Positions 1 to 5,555 of a stretch of DNA of 9,207 nucleotides are shown one piece after another. The notes under the pieces were generated by a model. It worked only from the letters and a program-made list of their open reading frames with translations. It made no database searches and was not told the DNA's origin. Source of the stretch: Oscillospiraceae bacterium (lineage in GTDB: Bacteria; Bacillota; Clostridia; Oscillospirales; Acutalibacteraceae); the NCBI GenBank assembly GCA_009786735.1, contig WQRM01000001.1, positions 1 to 9,207 on the forward strand, read 5' to 3'. Both the position numbers and the translations under genes were made by a program. The stretch's first letter is position 1, and each line of letters starts with the position of its first letter.

Positions 1-590
1 CCTACACTATATATTCCACCTTTGCCGTCATAGAAACAAAGAGAAGCGATTGATACTGGCATTTCACCTTCATAACATACAAAATTAAAGAATTTTTCAT
101 TGTCGTTCAATGTACGCGAAAGAGCATCTATATAAGTTTTATCAAGTTCTCCATATGGTGATTCAGGAGTTTTTTCTCCCCCAAATGCGCTGATAAAAAC
201 ATCGATAAAATCTCTTGCACTTTTAGCATCTGTTGCGCGTATAGTATTCAAATCAACTTTCAATTTGATGTCTATATTTTTTTTATCAAATGACATAACC
301 GATTCCTCTGAAAGAATCGAATACCCGCGTTGCTCAAGAAACTGTGACCATTGATCATAATTTTCGTCATTTGGTAAATAGATGCAAGGAGACCTTTGCA
401 TCTCATTAAAAGAACGCTCGATGATTTCAATTTCGTCTTTCAAACTAATGCCGTTTTTTACAATAGCATAGTTCACAGACCCATCCGTAACAATATTGCT
501 TGAAAAAACAATATGCGATTGGGTTTCATTGCGTTTGTCGAAATACATTCCGTCCTGAACAGAGAAGTGCCATTCCATGAGATTTTGCAT
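1..590 (-). CDS. GNAT-family N-acetyltransferase, 3'-truncated by the window edge
   Basis: Starting at ATG 590-588 an open frame runs without a stop to the left edge (196 complete codons). The start is supported by GAGG at 602-599, 8 nt upstream; a second in-frame Met at residue 5 has no better RBS. The visible end (FFNFVCYEGEMPVSIASLCF, then GKGGIYSV) looks like the beta4-beta5 region of a GNAT fold, just where the acetyl-CoA-binding motif A would begin. The Q/RxxGxG/A loop itself would lie outside the window. The first ~100 residues look like the divergent N-terminal half often found in ~260-300 aa GNAT proteins. The substrate cannot be guessed. It follows the DUF5711-like gene on the same strand after a 45-bp gap and may be co-transcribed. 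It is clearly more AT-rich than its neighbour, which suggests a different origin. The family call is moderately sure; the reading frame is sure. Confidence 0.72.
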   Translation of the reverse strand, partial: MQNLMEWHFSVQDGMYFDKRNETQSHIVFSSNIVTDGSVNYAIVKNGISLKDEIEIIERSFNEMQRSPCIYLPNDENYDQWSQFLEQRGYSILSEESVMSFDKKNIDIKLKVDLNTIRATDAKSARDFIDVFISAFGGEKTPESPYGELDKTYIDALSRTLNDNEKFFNFVCYEGEMPVSIASLCFYDGKGGIYSV

Positions 591-609
591 GATCTTTTCC
601 TCGTTTCTG

Positions 610-636
610 CGTCACTTTTTCCCAAAAAAGCGACAT
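610..636 (-). other. AT-rich imperfect hairpin between two genes
   Basis: On the minus strand, GTCGCTTTTT and AAAAAGTGAC flank a short TGGG loop, pairing over about 10 bp with one mismatch. It overlaps the first bases after the DUF5711 stop codon and sits just upstream of the acetyltransferase RBS. There is no GC-rich stem and no following T-tract, so it is a weak candidate for a processing or attenuation element rather than a proper terminator. Confidence 0.25.
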
Positions 637-1784
637 CACTCCGCCGTCCACCGCAGGCGCATGTGCTCCACATGCCGCAACGAAAGCGCATAGACCTCAC
701 GCCCGGCAACGACCACGCTTTGCGTGCCCGCAGGCAACGGCTGGCTTCGCGAAAACCCGCTGCGCTGCCAGCGCAACATGGCGTCCTCCACGTGCAGATA
801 GACCGCGCGCCCCTGCGCCGTCACGCTGTAGGGCCGCTGCGCAAGGGCATGCTCAACCGCAAGCGCGCCGCGTGCGTTATACACACGCAACAACGCTTGG
901 CTGTCCCAGTCCTCCAGCACCACAGCGCTGTAGCCATTGTTCTGCAAGCTGAAGCCCAGCAACGCACGCCCGCCAAACGATAGTTCCTCCGCGGCAGTTG
1001 CGCCGTGACGGATGATATACACCGCCTCGTTGCCCACAGCGAGCCAGCCGCCTGCGATGCTCGCGGTGTCATAGAGCCACACGCCGGGCAAGCGGATGTC
1101 TGTGCGCGGCTGCGGCACATTGAGCGGGAAGTCCACAAAGCGGGCATAAACCCTCGCCTGCTCGGTGCCGGCAAGAACCATGCCTAACACGCGGCCGTTG
1201 TTTGAAAGCCGCAGCGCCACGGGATGCTCGCGTTCGACTTGCCAGTGCAACTGCTGCCTTGCGCGTGGGTTATAGACGAAAATCTCGGCGGCGGCACGGT
1301 CGCTGCGCGTTGCCACGGCGATGCTGCCTTGGCGGTTGAGATCAACGGTGAAGATGCTCTGCCCCATTTCACGCGTGGTGAGCACACCGCCACGACGAAA
1401 CATGACGACATCGCCCAGGCTGCGGTCAAACAGCACGGCGCGGCTGCCCGCGGTGCGCAGGGCAGGCATGGCGTAGGGCTGGGCGAACTGCACGGAGCGG
1501 TAGCCGTTTGGGCTGACGATGTCGAACTGCGTGGGACCCAGCAAGGCAATGCTGTTGCCCACGGCGGCGGCTTGGCGCGCGTGGCTGTAGCTGAAATCCA
1601 CGGGAAAGCCGTCGCCTTGGCGACCGAGCAGCTGTAGGTCGGTGATGGGCGAAAGCCGGACGCTACCCAGTGCAAACAAGCCCACGCCCACGAATGCTGC
1701 GGCGAACACCAGCAGAATCAGCAGGCGGGGGAGCTTGGATATTCTCTCTTTTGGGGATGTTTTCTTGCGTTTATGTTTTGACAT
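636..1784 (-). CDS. DUF5711-like membrane-anchored beta-propeller protein
   Basis: A 382-aa protein: a basic N-terminus (MSKHKRKK), one transmembrane helix at about residues 21-40, then a long extracytoplasmic part rich in short beta-strand repeats of the 'GxxxAVxxxRSxxxxxVYN' kind. This looks like the beta-propeller of DUF5711 proteins found in Clostridia. No catalytic motif is visible and function is unknown; a sensor or scaffold role at the cell surface is only a guess. The start at 1784 is preferred over an in-frame ATG at 1802 because the latter lies inside the promoter spacer. There is no Shine-Dalgarno upstream of 1784. A consensus promoter ends 6 bp before the ATG, so the mRNA may be leaderless. 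The gene is markedly GC-rich compared with the acetyltransferase after it. Gene call firm, family call moderate. Confidence 0.8.
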   Translation of the reverse strand: MSKHKRKKTSPKERISKLPRLLILLVFAAAFVGVGLFALGSVRLSPITDLQLLGRQGDGFPVDFSYSHARQAAAVGNSIALLGPTQFDIVSPNGYRSVQFAQPYAMPALRTAGSRAVLFDRSLGDVVMFRRGGVLTTREMGQSIFTVDLNRQGSIAVATRSDRAAAEIFVYNPRARQQLHWQVEREHPVALRLSNNGRVLGMVLAGTEQARVYARFVDFPLNVPQPRTDIRLPGVWLYDTASIAGGWLAVGNEAVYIIRHGATAAEELSFGGRALLGFSLQNNGYSAVVLEDWDSQALLRVYNARGALAVEHALAQRPYSVTAQGRAVYLHVEDAMLRWQRSGFSRSQPLPAGTQSVVVAGREVYALSLRHVEHMRLRWTAE

Positions 1785-1819
1785 GAGTATATTGTAGCAC
1801 ATTGCGCGGGGCTTGTCAA
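1785..1819 (-). promoter_or_regulatory. Sigma-A promoter of the DUF5711-like gene (leaderless layout)
   Basis: On the minus strand: TTGACA (1819-1814), a 17-bp spacer ending in TGC (extended -10), TACAAT (1796-1791), then the 6 bases ATACTC and the ATG at 1784. With standard geometry the A of the start codon is position +1. Confidence 0.8.
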
Positions 1820-1857
1820 CAAAAACACCCCTCGCACAAACGAGGGGTTGTGGTGTT
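1817..1857 (-). terminator. Intrinsic terminator of the small membrane-protein operon
   Basis: Reading the minus strand after the stop at 1858: ACCCCTCG, loop TTTGTG, CGAGGGGT, then GTTTTTGTT. The stem is 8 bp and GC-rich with a clear T-tract. An outer AAAACACC/GGTGTTTT repeat surrounds it, so it may also work on the plus strand. The last T residues of the tract belong to the TTGACA box of the next promoter. Confidence 0.8.
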
Positions 1858-2070
1858 TTAGTTGCGTAACCAAGTCCACAGCGCAGAGATACCGAATGTT
1901 ACCGCAAAAAAAAGGGGAATGAAGCCTGCCATCCAAAAGTGAAGCTCAAAAAAACCCATATCTATCGGCGGAAGATCTATACCTATACCCAGAATGAAGT
2001 AAGCAACAAAAACGACTATCCCCGCCAACAGCGAACCGATTGCCGTCATCAAATAACCTATGGCTACCAT
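1858..2070 (-). CDS. Small hydrophobic membrane protein (70 aa)
   Basis: A 70-aa protein with two predicted membrane helices, about residues 5-30 (AIGSLLAGIVVFVAYFILGI) and 44-66 (FWMAGFIPLFFAVTFGISAL), joined by a short acidic/proline loop (DLPPIDMGF). The ATG at 2070 has an excellent RBS, AAGGAGGAGGG, which lies inside the last codons of the upstream gene; that gene's stop codon is only 3 nt before this ATG, so translation is probably coupled. A terminator follows the stop codon directly. No family recognised. It could be a small membrane-complex subunit or a pair partner of the preceding gene. The coding call rests on RBS, spacing, hydrophobic pattern and flanking promoter/terminator. Confidence 0.75.
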   Translation of the reverse strand: MVAIGYLMTAIGSLLAGIVVFVAYFILGIGIDLPPIDMGFFELHFWMAGFIPLFFAVTFGISALWTWLRN

Positions 2071-2073
2071 TTC

Positions 2074-2271
2074 TCACCCTCCTCCTTGTAAAACGCCCCA
2101 AGCGAACAGTCCAACGGTCAACAAACCAGGCAAAACCATCATTACTCCGCCAATGGCATTGCCCTGTCTGAAGTAACCCGCGCCAGCTACGAAAAGCCCC
2201 AATGGTATCAACACCATGGCGAGCAACGCACCTAGCCCCCCCAATATCGTCAGAAATGTATTTTCAAACAC
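2074..2271 (-). CDS. Small hydrophobic membrane protein (65 aa, GTG start)
   Basis: A glycine-rich hydrophobic protein with two likely helices: about residues 6-30 (ILGGLGALLAMVLIPLGLFV) and 40-60 (GGVMMVLPGLLTVGLFAWGV), ending in Gly-Gly-Gly. GTG at 2271 is chosen because the SD-like AAAGTGGG lies 8 nt upstream; a TTG at 2277, in frame two codons earlier, is an alternative start. It has its own promoter (2338-2310) with a leader of roughly 30 nt. It is the first gene of a two-gene unit: the stop is 3 nt before the next ATG, and that gene's RBS lies within this gene's 3' end. No family recognised. Confidence 0.65.
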   Translation of the reverse strand: MFENTFLTILGGLGALLAMVLIPLGLFVAGAGYFRQGNAIGGVMMVLPGLLTVGLFAWGVLQGGG

Positions 2272-2309
2272 TGGCAAAACCCACTTTCTATCGTAATCAT
2301 GTCACTACA

Positions 2310-2338
2310 AGTATAACACACCCCGCACGGCTTGTCAA
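2310..2338 (-). promoter_or_regulatory. Promoter of the two-gene small membrane-protein operon
   Basis: Minus strand TTGACA (2338-2333), exactly 17 bp, TATACT (2315-2310), with TG one base before the -10 (extended -10). The -35 hexamer contains the truA stop codon (TGA at 2337-2335). The start point would be near 2303. Confidence 0.8.
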
Positions 2339-3069
2339 TACTCAACTTCCCACAGGCACAGCCCGCACGCCGGCGCAGTTGGCCCGGCTTGTGCGCGGTC
2401 GCCGCTGGCGAGGACGGCGGGGATGCTCCCCTGCTGCAGCTTGCCGGCCGCGATGTGCAGCAACGTGCCCGCCATAATGCGCACCATGTGGTAGAGAAAG
2501 CCCTCGCCGCGCACGCTAAAAATCACGCTGTCGCCGTCGCGCTGCACCGCCGCGTGGGTCACGGTGCGCACGGTGGTTTTTACGCTGCTGCCCGCCGCGC
2601 AAAACGCCGCGAAGTCGTGCGTGCCAACGAAATCCTGCGCTTGTGCGTGCAGCATGTCCACGTCAAGCGGGCGGCTGACTTGATGCGCGCGGTGGAGCAA
2701 AAATGGGTCGCGCACGGGGCTGTTGTGGATGTGATAGCGGTAGGTTTTTGCCTTGCAGTCGTAGCGCGCGTGGAAGGTCTGCGGCACGGCACGGCACGCC
2801 CGCACAGCAATCTGCGGCGGGAGATAGAAATTCAGCGCAGCGGGCAGTTGCTCGGGCGAAATGTGCGTGCTACTGAAAAAATTACACACGAACTCGCGGG
2901 CATGCACGCCAGCGTCGGTGCGGCTGCACCCGGTGACGCGGCTGTGTGTGCCCGTGGCTTGTTCGATGGCGTGCTCCAGCTGCTGCTGCACGCTGGTGCC
3001 GTTGGGTTGCAGCTGCCAGCCGCAAAACGGCGTGCCGTCGTAGGCGAGGGTGAGGGCGAAGTTGTTCAT
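2335..3069 (-). CDS. truA: tRNA pseudouridine(38-40) synthase TruA
   Basis: A 244-aa TruA, the usual family length. It converts uridines 38, 39 and 40 in the anticodon arm of many tRNAs to pseudouridine, in the cytoplasm. Diagnostic segments: AYDGTPFCGWQ near the N-terminus; the catalytic loop SRTDAGVHA with nucleophile Asp52; LPPQIAVRAC; FHARYDCKAKTYRYHI; GEGFLYHMVRIMAGTLL in the C-terminal half; and a terminal LWEVEY. The ATG at 3069 is preferred over one 18 bp upstream because ACGAGG ends 5 nt before it. It follows the ybjQ-like gene with a 19-bp gap, so the two are probably co-transcribed. Its stop codon is shared with the -35 of the next promoter. GC-rich. Identification is secure. Confidence 0.96.
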   Translation of the reverse strand: MNNFALTLAYDGTPFCGWQLQPNGTSVQQQLEHAIEQATGTHSRVTGCSRTDAGVHAREFVCNFFSSTHISPEQLPAALNFYLPPQIAVRACRAVPQTFHARYDCKAKTYRYHIHNSPVRDPFLLHRAHQVSRPLDVDMLHAQAQDFVGTHDFAAFCAAGSSVKTTVRTVTHAAVQRDGDSVIFSVRGEGFLYHMVRIMAGTLLHIAAGKLQQGSIPAVLASGDRAQAGPTAPACGLCLWEVEY

Positions 3070-3088
3070 GTGAACCTCGTTGTGCACG

Positions 3089-3406
3089 CTATTCCACTAC
3101 CACTGCTGTGCCGGAGCCTTTGAACATCAACACGGCATCGCCGCCCATCATCTCGTAATCCAGCGTGAGGTCGATGATCGCGTTTGCGCCCAGTTTTTGT
3201 GCTTCGCTGATGATTTCGCGCACTGCAACTTCGCGCGCTTTGATCACCATTTCCTCGTGGCGGGTCGAGCGACCTTTGACGAATGCGCGGCCCGCTGCAG
3301 CCATGCCACGGCCGAATCCGGCGCCTTCGGCAACTTGCGCGAACACAGGGCCTTTATACTCGATGATTTTCTTTCCGTCCAGAATCGGGGTTGTGACAAC
3401 TAACAT
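3089..3406 (-). CDS. YbjQ/UPF0145 family protein
   Basis: A 105-aa protein matching the YbjQ (UPF0145, DUF74) family, which is about this length and folds into a small pentamer-forming alpha/beta barrel; the biochemical role is unresolved (a 'heavy-metal-binding' label is used but weakly supported). Visible family features: MLVVTTPILDGKKIIEYKG at the start, a GFGRGMAAAGRAFVKGRS segment, the helix EEMVIKAREVAVREIISEA, then KLGANAIIDLTLDYE and a C-terminal strand ending SGTAVVVE. The ATG at 3406 has a strong RBS, AAGGAG, 6 nt upstream. It lies between the hemolysin III-like gene (72-bp gap) and truA (19-bp gap), all on the same strand. Family call is confident, function unknown. Confidence 0.9.
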   Translation of the reverse strand: MLVVTTPILDGKKIIEYKGPVFAQVAEGAGFGRGMAAAGRAFVKGRSTRHEEMVIKAREVAVREIISEAQKLGANAIIDLTLDYEMMGGDAVLMFKGSGTAVVVE

Positions 3407-3422
3407 AGGAATCTCCTTATAT

Positions 3423-3474
3423 CATAAATGGGGCTTGCCGCAACGGTATTGTGAAATTTACCGCTCGCCCCTGG
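3423..3474 (-). other. Imperfect hairpin between hemolysin III-like and ybjQ-like genes
   Basis: Minus strand GGGGC...GCCCC encloses CGGTA...TACCG with an AT-rich loop, in the 72-bp gap just upstream of the ybjQ-like RBS. No T-tract follows, so it is not a clear terminator. It could be a partial attenuator or mRNA-processing hairpin within the operon. Confidence 0.3.
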
Positions 3475-3478
3475 GGAT

Positions 3479-4159
3479 TTACGCATCGATGAAGCAAATG
3501 AGGATGCTCACAAAGTGCAGCACACTGCCCGCCACCACAAACAGGTGGAACACCGAGTGCATGTACTTGCGCTTTTTGCCCAGCACATACAGCACCGAGC
3601 CGATGGTGTAGGCAACGCCGCCGCCGAGCAAAAACGCAAATGCCGACACCGGGATGGCCTCCAGCAGCTGACGCGAGAAAATCACCACGCTCCAGCCCAA
3701 GCCGATGTAGCATATCAGCGAAAACACGCGGAACTTGCGCAAGTCAATCGCGTTGAGCGTTGACCCCAAAAAGCACACACCCCAGATAAACGCCAGCAAG
3801 CCCCAGGTGATCGTTGGGTGCACCGGGCGCAGCGAAACCAGCGCAATGGGCGTGTATGTTCCCGCGATGAGGAAGAAGATTGCACAGTGGTCGATAACTT
3901 GAAAGACTTTCTTGGGCGTTTCGGGAATCAGCCCGTGGTAAATGCTGCTCATGGTGTACAACACAATCATCGTGATGCCATAGATAATCGAGCTGCCGAT
4001 AGCCCAGCTGTTCTGTTGCCAGATGGCCACGCCCAGGCATGCCACCAGTGCAAGCACCGCAAAGCCGCCACCGGCGATGTGCGATGCCATGTTGAAAATT
4101 TCCTCCCCACGGGTGTAGTTGGGCAGCTTGCGGTCGCGCAGTTTGGTGCGAATGGACAT
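3479..4159 (-). CDS. Hemolysin III / TrhA (PAQR-type) membrane protein
   Basis: A 226-aa seven-helix membrane protein of the hemolysin III (TrhA, PAQR/CREST superfamily) type, usual length about 210-220. The family's conserved polar residues are present: SHIAGGG near helix 1, SSIYHG (71-76, with His75), IDHCAIFFLIAGTYTP (Asp90, His91), and HSVFHLFVVAGSVLHF (His201 and His205). These histidines and the Asp are thought to form a metal site, and the superfamily is proposed to include membrane hydrolases; in Bacillus TrhA affects membrane lipid homeostasis. True haemolytic activity should not be assumed. The ATG at 4159 has AAGGAG 6 nt upstream; an in-frame GTG 15 bp earlier would swallow that RBS. 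Probable first gene of the hlyIII-ybjQ-truA operon; no clear promoter seen upstream. Confidence 0.92.
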   Translation of the reverse strand: MSIRTKLRDRKLPNYTRGEEIFNMASHIAGGGFAVLALVACLGVAIWQQNSWAIGSSIIYGITMIVLYTMSSIYHGLIPETPKKVFQVIDHCAIFFLIAGTYTPIALVSLRPVHPTITWGLLAFIWGVCFLGSTLNAIDLRKFRVFSLICYIGLGWSVVIFSRQLLEAIPVSAFAFLLGGGVAYTIGSVLYVLGKKRKYMHSVFHLFVVAGSVLHFVSILICFIDA

Positions 4160-4186
4160 GGTGTTCTCCTTCACAGGTTGTCCGTG

Positions 4187-4215
4187 TTGACAATCATTTT
4201 TTTTTGTGATATAAT
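4187..4215 (+). promoter_or_regulatory. Consensus promoter of the CAP-like lipoprotein gene
   Basis: Perfect TTGACA (4187-4192), 17-bp spacer containing a run of nine T, TGA then perfect TATAAT (4210-4215), an extended -10. Start near 4222, leaving a leader of about 45 nt before the ATG at 4267. It lies only about 30 bp from the start of the divergent hemolysin III-like gene. Confidence 0.9.
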
Positions 4216-4266
4216 TACAGTATCCCGGTTGGGGGCGACAGCATATTTTACAGAGGAAAGAGCGAA

Positions 4267-4980
4267 ATGAGAAAAATCATCGTGTTCGCAGCCGTGCTTG
4301 CCCTGGCGCTCGCACTCGCCGCTTGCAACATTGACATTAACCTTGGCAACCATGACGAACCGCCGGTGAATGTGGACTTCAGAAGTCTCTACGCCCAGCC
4401 CCTAGATGTCTCCACTTTTGTTGTGCCGCCGCTTGACCTTAGAGGACACAACATGGAGCAAAGCGACGTGGAACAGTGGTTTTTGCAACGCATCAACTAC
4501 CACAGAATCCGCTATGGCATTCATCCATACTCGCTATATGCGCCGGCGAGCGTCACAAGCATTGAACACAGCCTAGACATGCGCGACAACGATTTTTCGG
4601 GCAATCCAGCATCAGACGGCAGAACACATCAACAGCGTCATCATCGCTGGTTCGGCTACTACCGCACCAAGGTAACCAGCTCGCATTCGTCATCGCACAC
4701 CGTGGCTTCCGGTGCGCTTTCTCAGCGTGGCGTGAATGACATTGTGAACCGGATCTACAGCCGGGAAGTCACACGCGACTTTTTGATGAACCCCACATAT
4801 TACTACATCGGCATCGGTTTTTCAATTGACGAAAATGGTCGCGGCAGGCTGAACATTACCATGGCGTCACAAGAAGACCAACGAGCAGCGCACCGCGCCC
4901 GCACGCCAGCACAACGCGAGGCGCACCGCCAAGCCTATTTGGAGCGCGTGCGCGAAGAACGCGGGTGGGTAGCGCAATAG
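4267..4980 (+). CDS. CAP/SCP-domain-like lipoprotein
   Basis: A 237-aa exported lipoprotein. The signal peptide (MRKIIVFAAVLALALALAAC) ends in the lipobox LAAC with Cys20 as lipidation site; a short linker follows. Residues ~68-201 resemble a CAP/SCP (PR-1-like) domain: QWFLQRINYHRIRYGIHP (typical 'xxNxxRxxxGxxP' first helix), SIEHSLDMRDNDF (second helix), DGRTHQQRHHRW, VNDIVNRIYS, then FLMNPTYYYIGIGFSIDENG matching the family's 'NPxxxxIGIGxxxxxxG'. The C-terminal ~35 residues are unusually charged, rich in Arg, His and Glu, and probably helical. The GAGG-type RBS lies about 10 nt upstream of the ATG. Bacterial CAP proteins occur on cell surfaces and spores; function here is unknown. Monocistronic, with its own promoter and a hairpin downstream. 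Confidence 0.8.
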   Translation: MRKIIVFAAVLALALALAACNIDINLGNHDEPPVNVDFRSLYAQPLDVSTFVVPPLDLRGHNMEQSDVEQWFLQRINYHRIRYGIHPYSLYAPASVTSIEHSLDMRDNDFSGNPASDGRTHQQRHHRWFGYYRTKVTSSHSSSHTVASGALSQRGVNDIVNRIYSREVTRDFLMNPTYYYIGIGFSIDENGRGRLNITMASQEDQRAAHRARTPAQREAHRQAYLERVREERGWVAQ

Positions 4981-4988
4981 TGAAATAA

Positions 4989-5014
4989 TGCGCATCCACA
5001 AATGTGAATGCGCA
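4989..5014 (-). terminator. Hairpin terminator of tRNA-fMet, possibly bidirectional
   Basis: TGCGCATCCACA (4989-5000) pairs with TGTGAATGCGCA (5003-5014), a 12-bp stem with one wobble/mismatch and a tiny loop. On the minus strand it lies 5 bp after the tRNA 3' end and is followed by TTATTTCA, a weak U-rich tail. It also sits 8 bp after the lipoprotein stop on the plus strand, where no T-run follows. Confidence 0.65.
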
Positions 5015-5019
5015 GGTGG

Positions 5020-5095
5020 TGGTTGCGGGGGCAGGACTTGAACCTGCGACCTCCGGGTTATGAGCCCGACGAGCTGCCAACTGCTCTACCCCGCG
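5020..5095 (-). tRNA. Initiator tRNA-fMet (anticodon CAT)
   Basis: A 76-nt cloverleaf with CCA encoded (5022-5020). The anticodon CAT is at 5062-5060 in the loop CTCATAA. Initiator marks are both present: the unpaired C1/A72 at the acceptor end, and three consecutive G-C pairs (GGG/CCC) next to the anticodon loop. The T-arm is GCAGG-TTCAAGT-CCTGC, fully paired. It carries formyl-methionine to start translation. It has its own consensus promoter and is divergent from tRNA-Ala. Confidence 0.97.
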
Positions 5096-5106
5096 TCAAC
5101 CTACCC

Positions 5107-5135
5107 ATTATAACACAGTTTTTCGCCGCTGTCAA
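5107..5135 (-). promoter_or_regulatory. Consensus promoter of tRNA-fMet
   Basis: Minus strand TTGACA (5135-5130), 17-bp spacer ending in TGT (extended -10), TATAAT (5112-5107). Start near 5100, about 5 nt before the mature tRNA 5' end at 5095. Confidence 0.92.
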
Positions 5136-5155
5136 GAAAAATTTTTCGCAAAAAC

Positions 5156-5184
5156 TTGACAAGTTCGCAACCGTAGAGTATAAT
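5156..5184 (+). promoter_or_regulatory. Consensus promoter of tRNA-Ala
   Basis: TTGACA (5156-5161), 17-bp spacer, TATAAT (5179-5184). Start near 5191, giving a leader of about 3 nt before the tRNA at 5194. Its -35 is 20 bp from the -35 of the divergent tRNA-fMet promoter; the intervening bases are A/T-rich and resemble a shared UP element. Confidence 0.92.
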
Positions 5185-5193
5185 AGACGAAAT

Positions 5194-5269
5194 GGGCCTG
5201 TAGCTCAGCTGGGAGAGCGTTCGGTTCGCATCCGAAAGGTCGTGGGTTCAAATCCCTTCAGGTCCACCA
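5194..5269 (+). tRNA. tRNA-Ala (anticodon CGC)
   Basis: A 76-nt cloverleaf with encoded CCA (5267-5269). The anticodon CGC at 5227-5229 reads GCG. The acceptor stem GGGCCTG/CAGGTCC contains the G3-U70 wobble that identifies tRNA-Ala to alanyl-tRNA synthetase. D-arm GCTC/GAGC and anticodon stem TTCGG/CCGAA are fully paired. The T-stem (GTGGG/CCCTT) is imperfect: position 50-64 is U-U and 49-65 is G-U. It has its own promoter, and a strong hairpin follows. Confidence 0.96.
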
Positions 5270-5287
5270 TATTAAAAGACAAAATTT

Positions 5288-5330
5288 AATACCAAGCGAG
5301 CTGCCCGGTTTGGGTGGCTCGCTTGGTATT
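5288..5330 (+). terminator. Strong hairpin terminator after tRNA-Ala
   Basis: AATACCAAGCGAGC (5288-5301) is perfectly complementary to GCTCGCTTGGTATT (5317-5330), a 14-bp stem; inside the loop CCC/GGG can pair as well. The T-tail is short (ATTT), but the stem begins 18 bp after the tRNA, a typical place for its terminator. Confidence 0.8.
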
Positions 5331-5510
5331 TGCGGGCTGAAAAACCGCTGTGTTGCGGGGTTAGCAAAAATCGACAAAGCATGCACCGCAATTACGGCAA
5401 ACAACACATTGATTGTCAAAGGCTTATCTACGCCAATTAACCGCATCGCACAAGTTGATCCGAGCCCCTTGTCCAAACTCGCAAATTAAAGGTTGTGCAA
5501 CAAGAAATCG
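5331..5510. other. Stretch with no supported gene
   Basis: Between the tRNA-Ala terminator and the hairpin before the recombinase I see no convincing gene. A minus-strand frame starting at a TTG (5476) has coding-like codon choice and a hydrophobic segment (NVLFAVIAVHALSIF), but no RBS, and it reads on through the terminator into the tRNA. It may be the remnant of a gene or the place of an unrecognised small RNA ending at the 5515-5555 hairpin. No consensus promoter was found here. Confidence 0.3.
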
Positions 5511-5514
5511 CGAG

Positions 5515-5555
5515 CCCTCTCTTTCGGTACAGCCGAAAGGGCGGGGTTCTTTTCA
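5515..5555 (+). terminator. Terminator-like hairpin just upstream of the recombinase
   Basis: CTTTCGG (5521-5527) and CCGAAAG (5533-5539) pair around the loop TACAG, and outer CCC/GGG pairs extend the stem with one mismatch. The tail is TTCTTTTC. It lies about 20 bp before the recombinase RBS, so it either ends an unseen upstream transcript or attenuates recombinase expression. Confidence 0.6.

Noticed and set aside
513..983. Plus-strand frame of 156 codons across the acetyltransferase/DUF5711 border
   Set aside because: Antisense to two supported genes, no RBS, and arginine/histidine-rich composition typical of shadow frames.
2332..3123. Long plus-strand frame of 263 codons
   Set aside because: It is the shadow of truA in GC-rich DNA; the opposite strand has the complete, conserved TruA motifs.
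3479..4159. Calling the hemolysin III-like protein a toxin
   Set aside because: The family name is historical; the conserved His/Asp residues point to a PAQR-type membrane protein, and nothing here supports a cytolytic role.
4160..4266. Minus-strand promoter for the hemolysin III operon
   Set aside because: Several weak -10-like stretches (TATATC, GATACT, TAAAAT) but none has a matching -35 at 16-18 bp.
5258..5476. 72-codon minus-strand frame with a hydrophobic segment
   Set aside because: Starts at TTG with no RBS and its 3' end runs through the tRNA-Ala terminator into the tRNA. Kept only as a possible gene remnant in the unexplained stretch.
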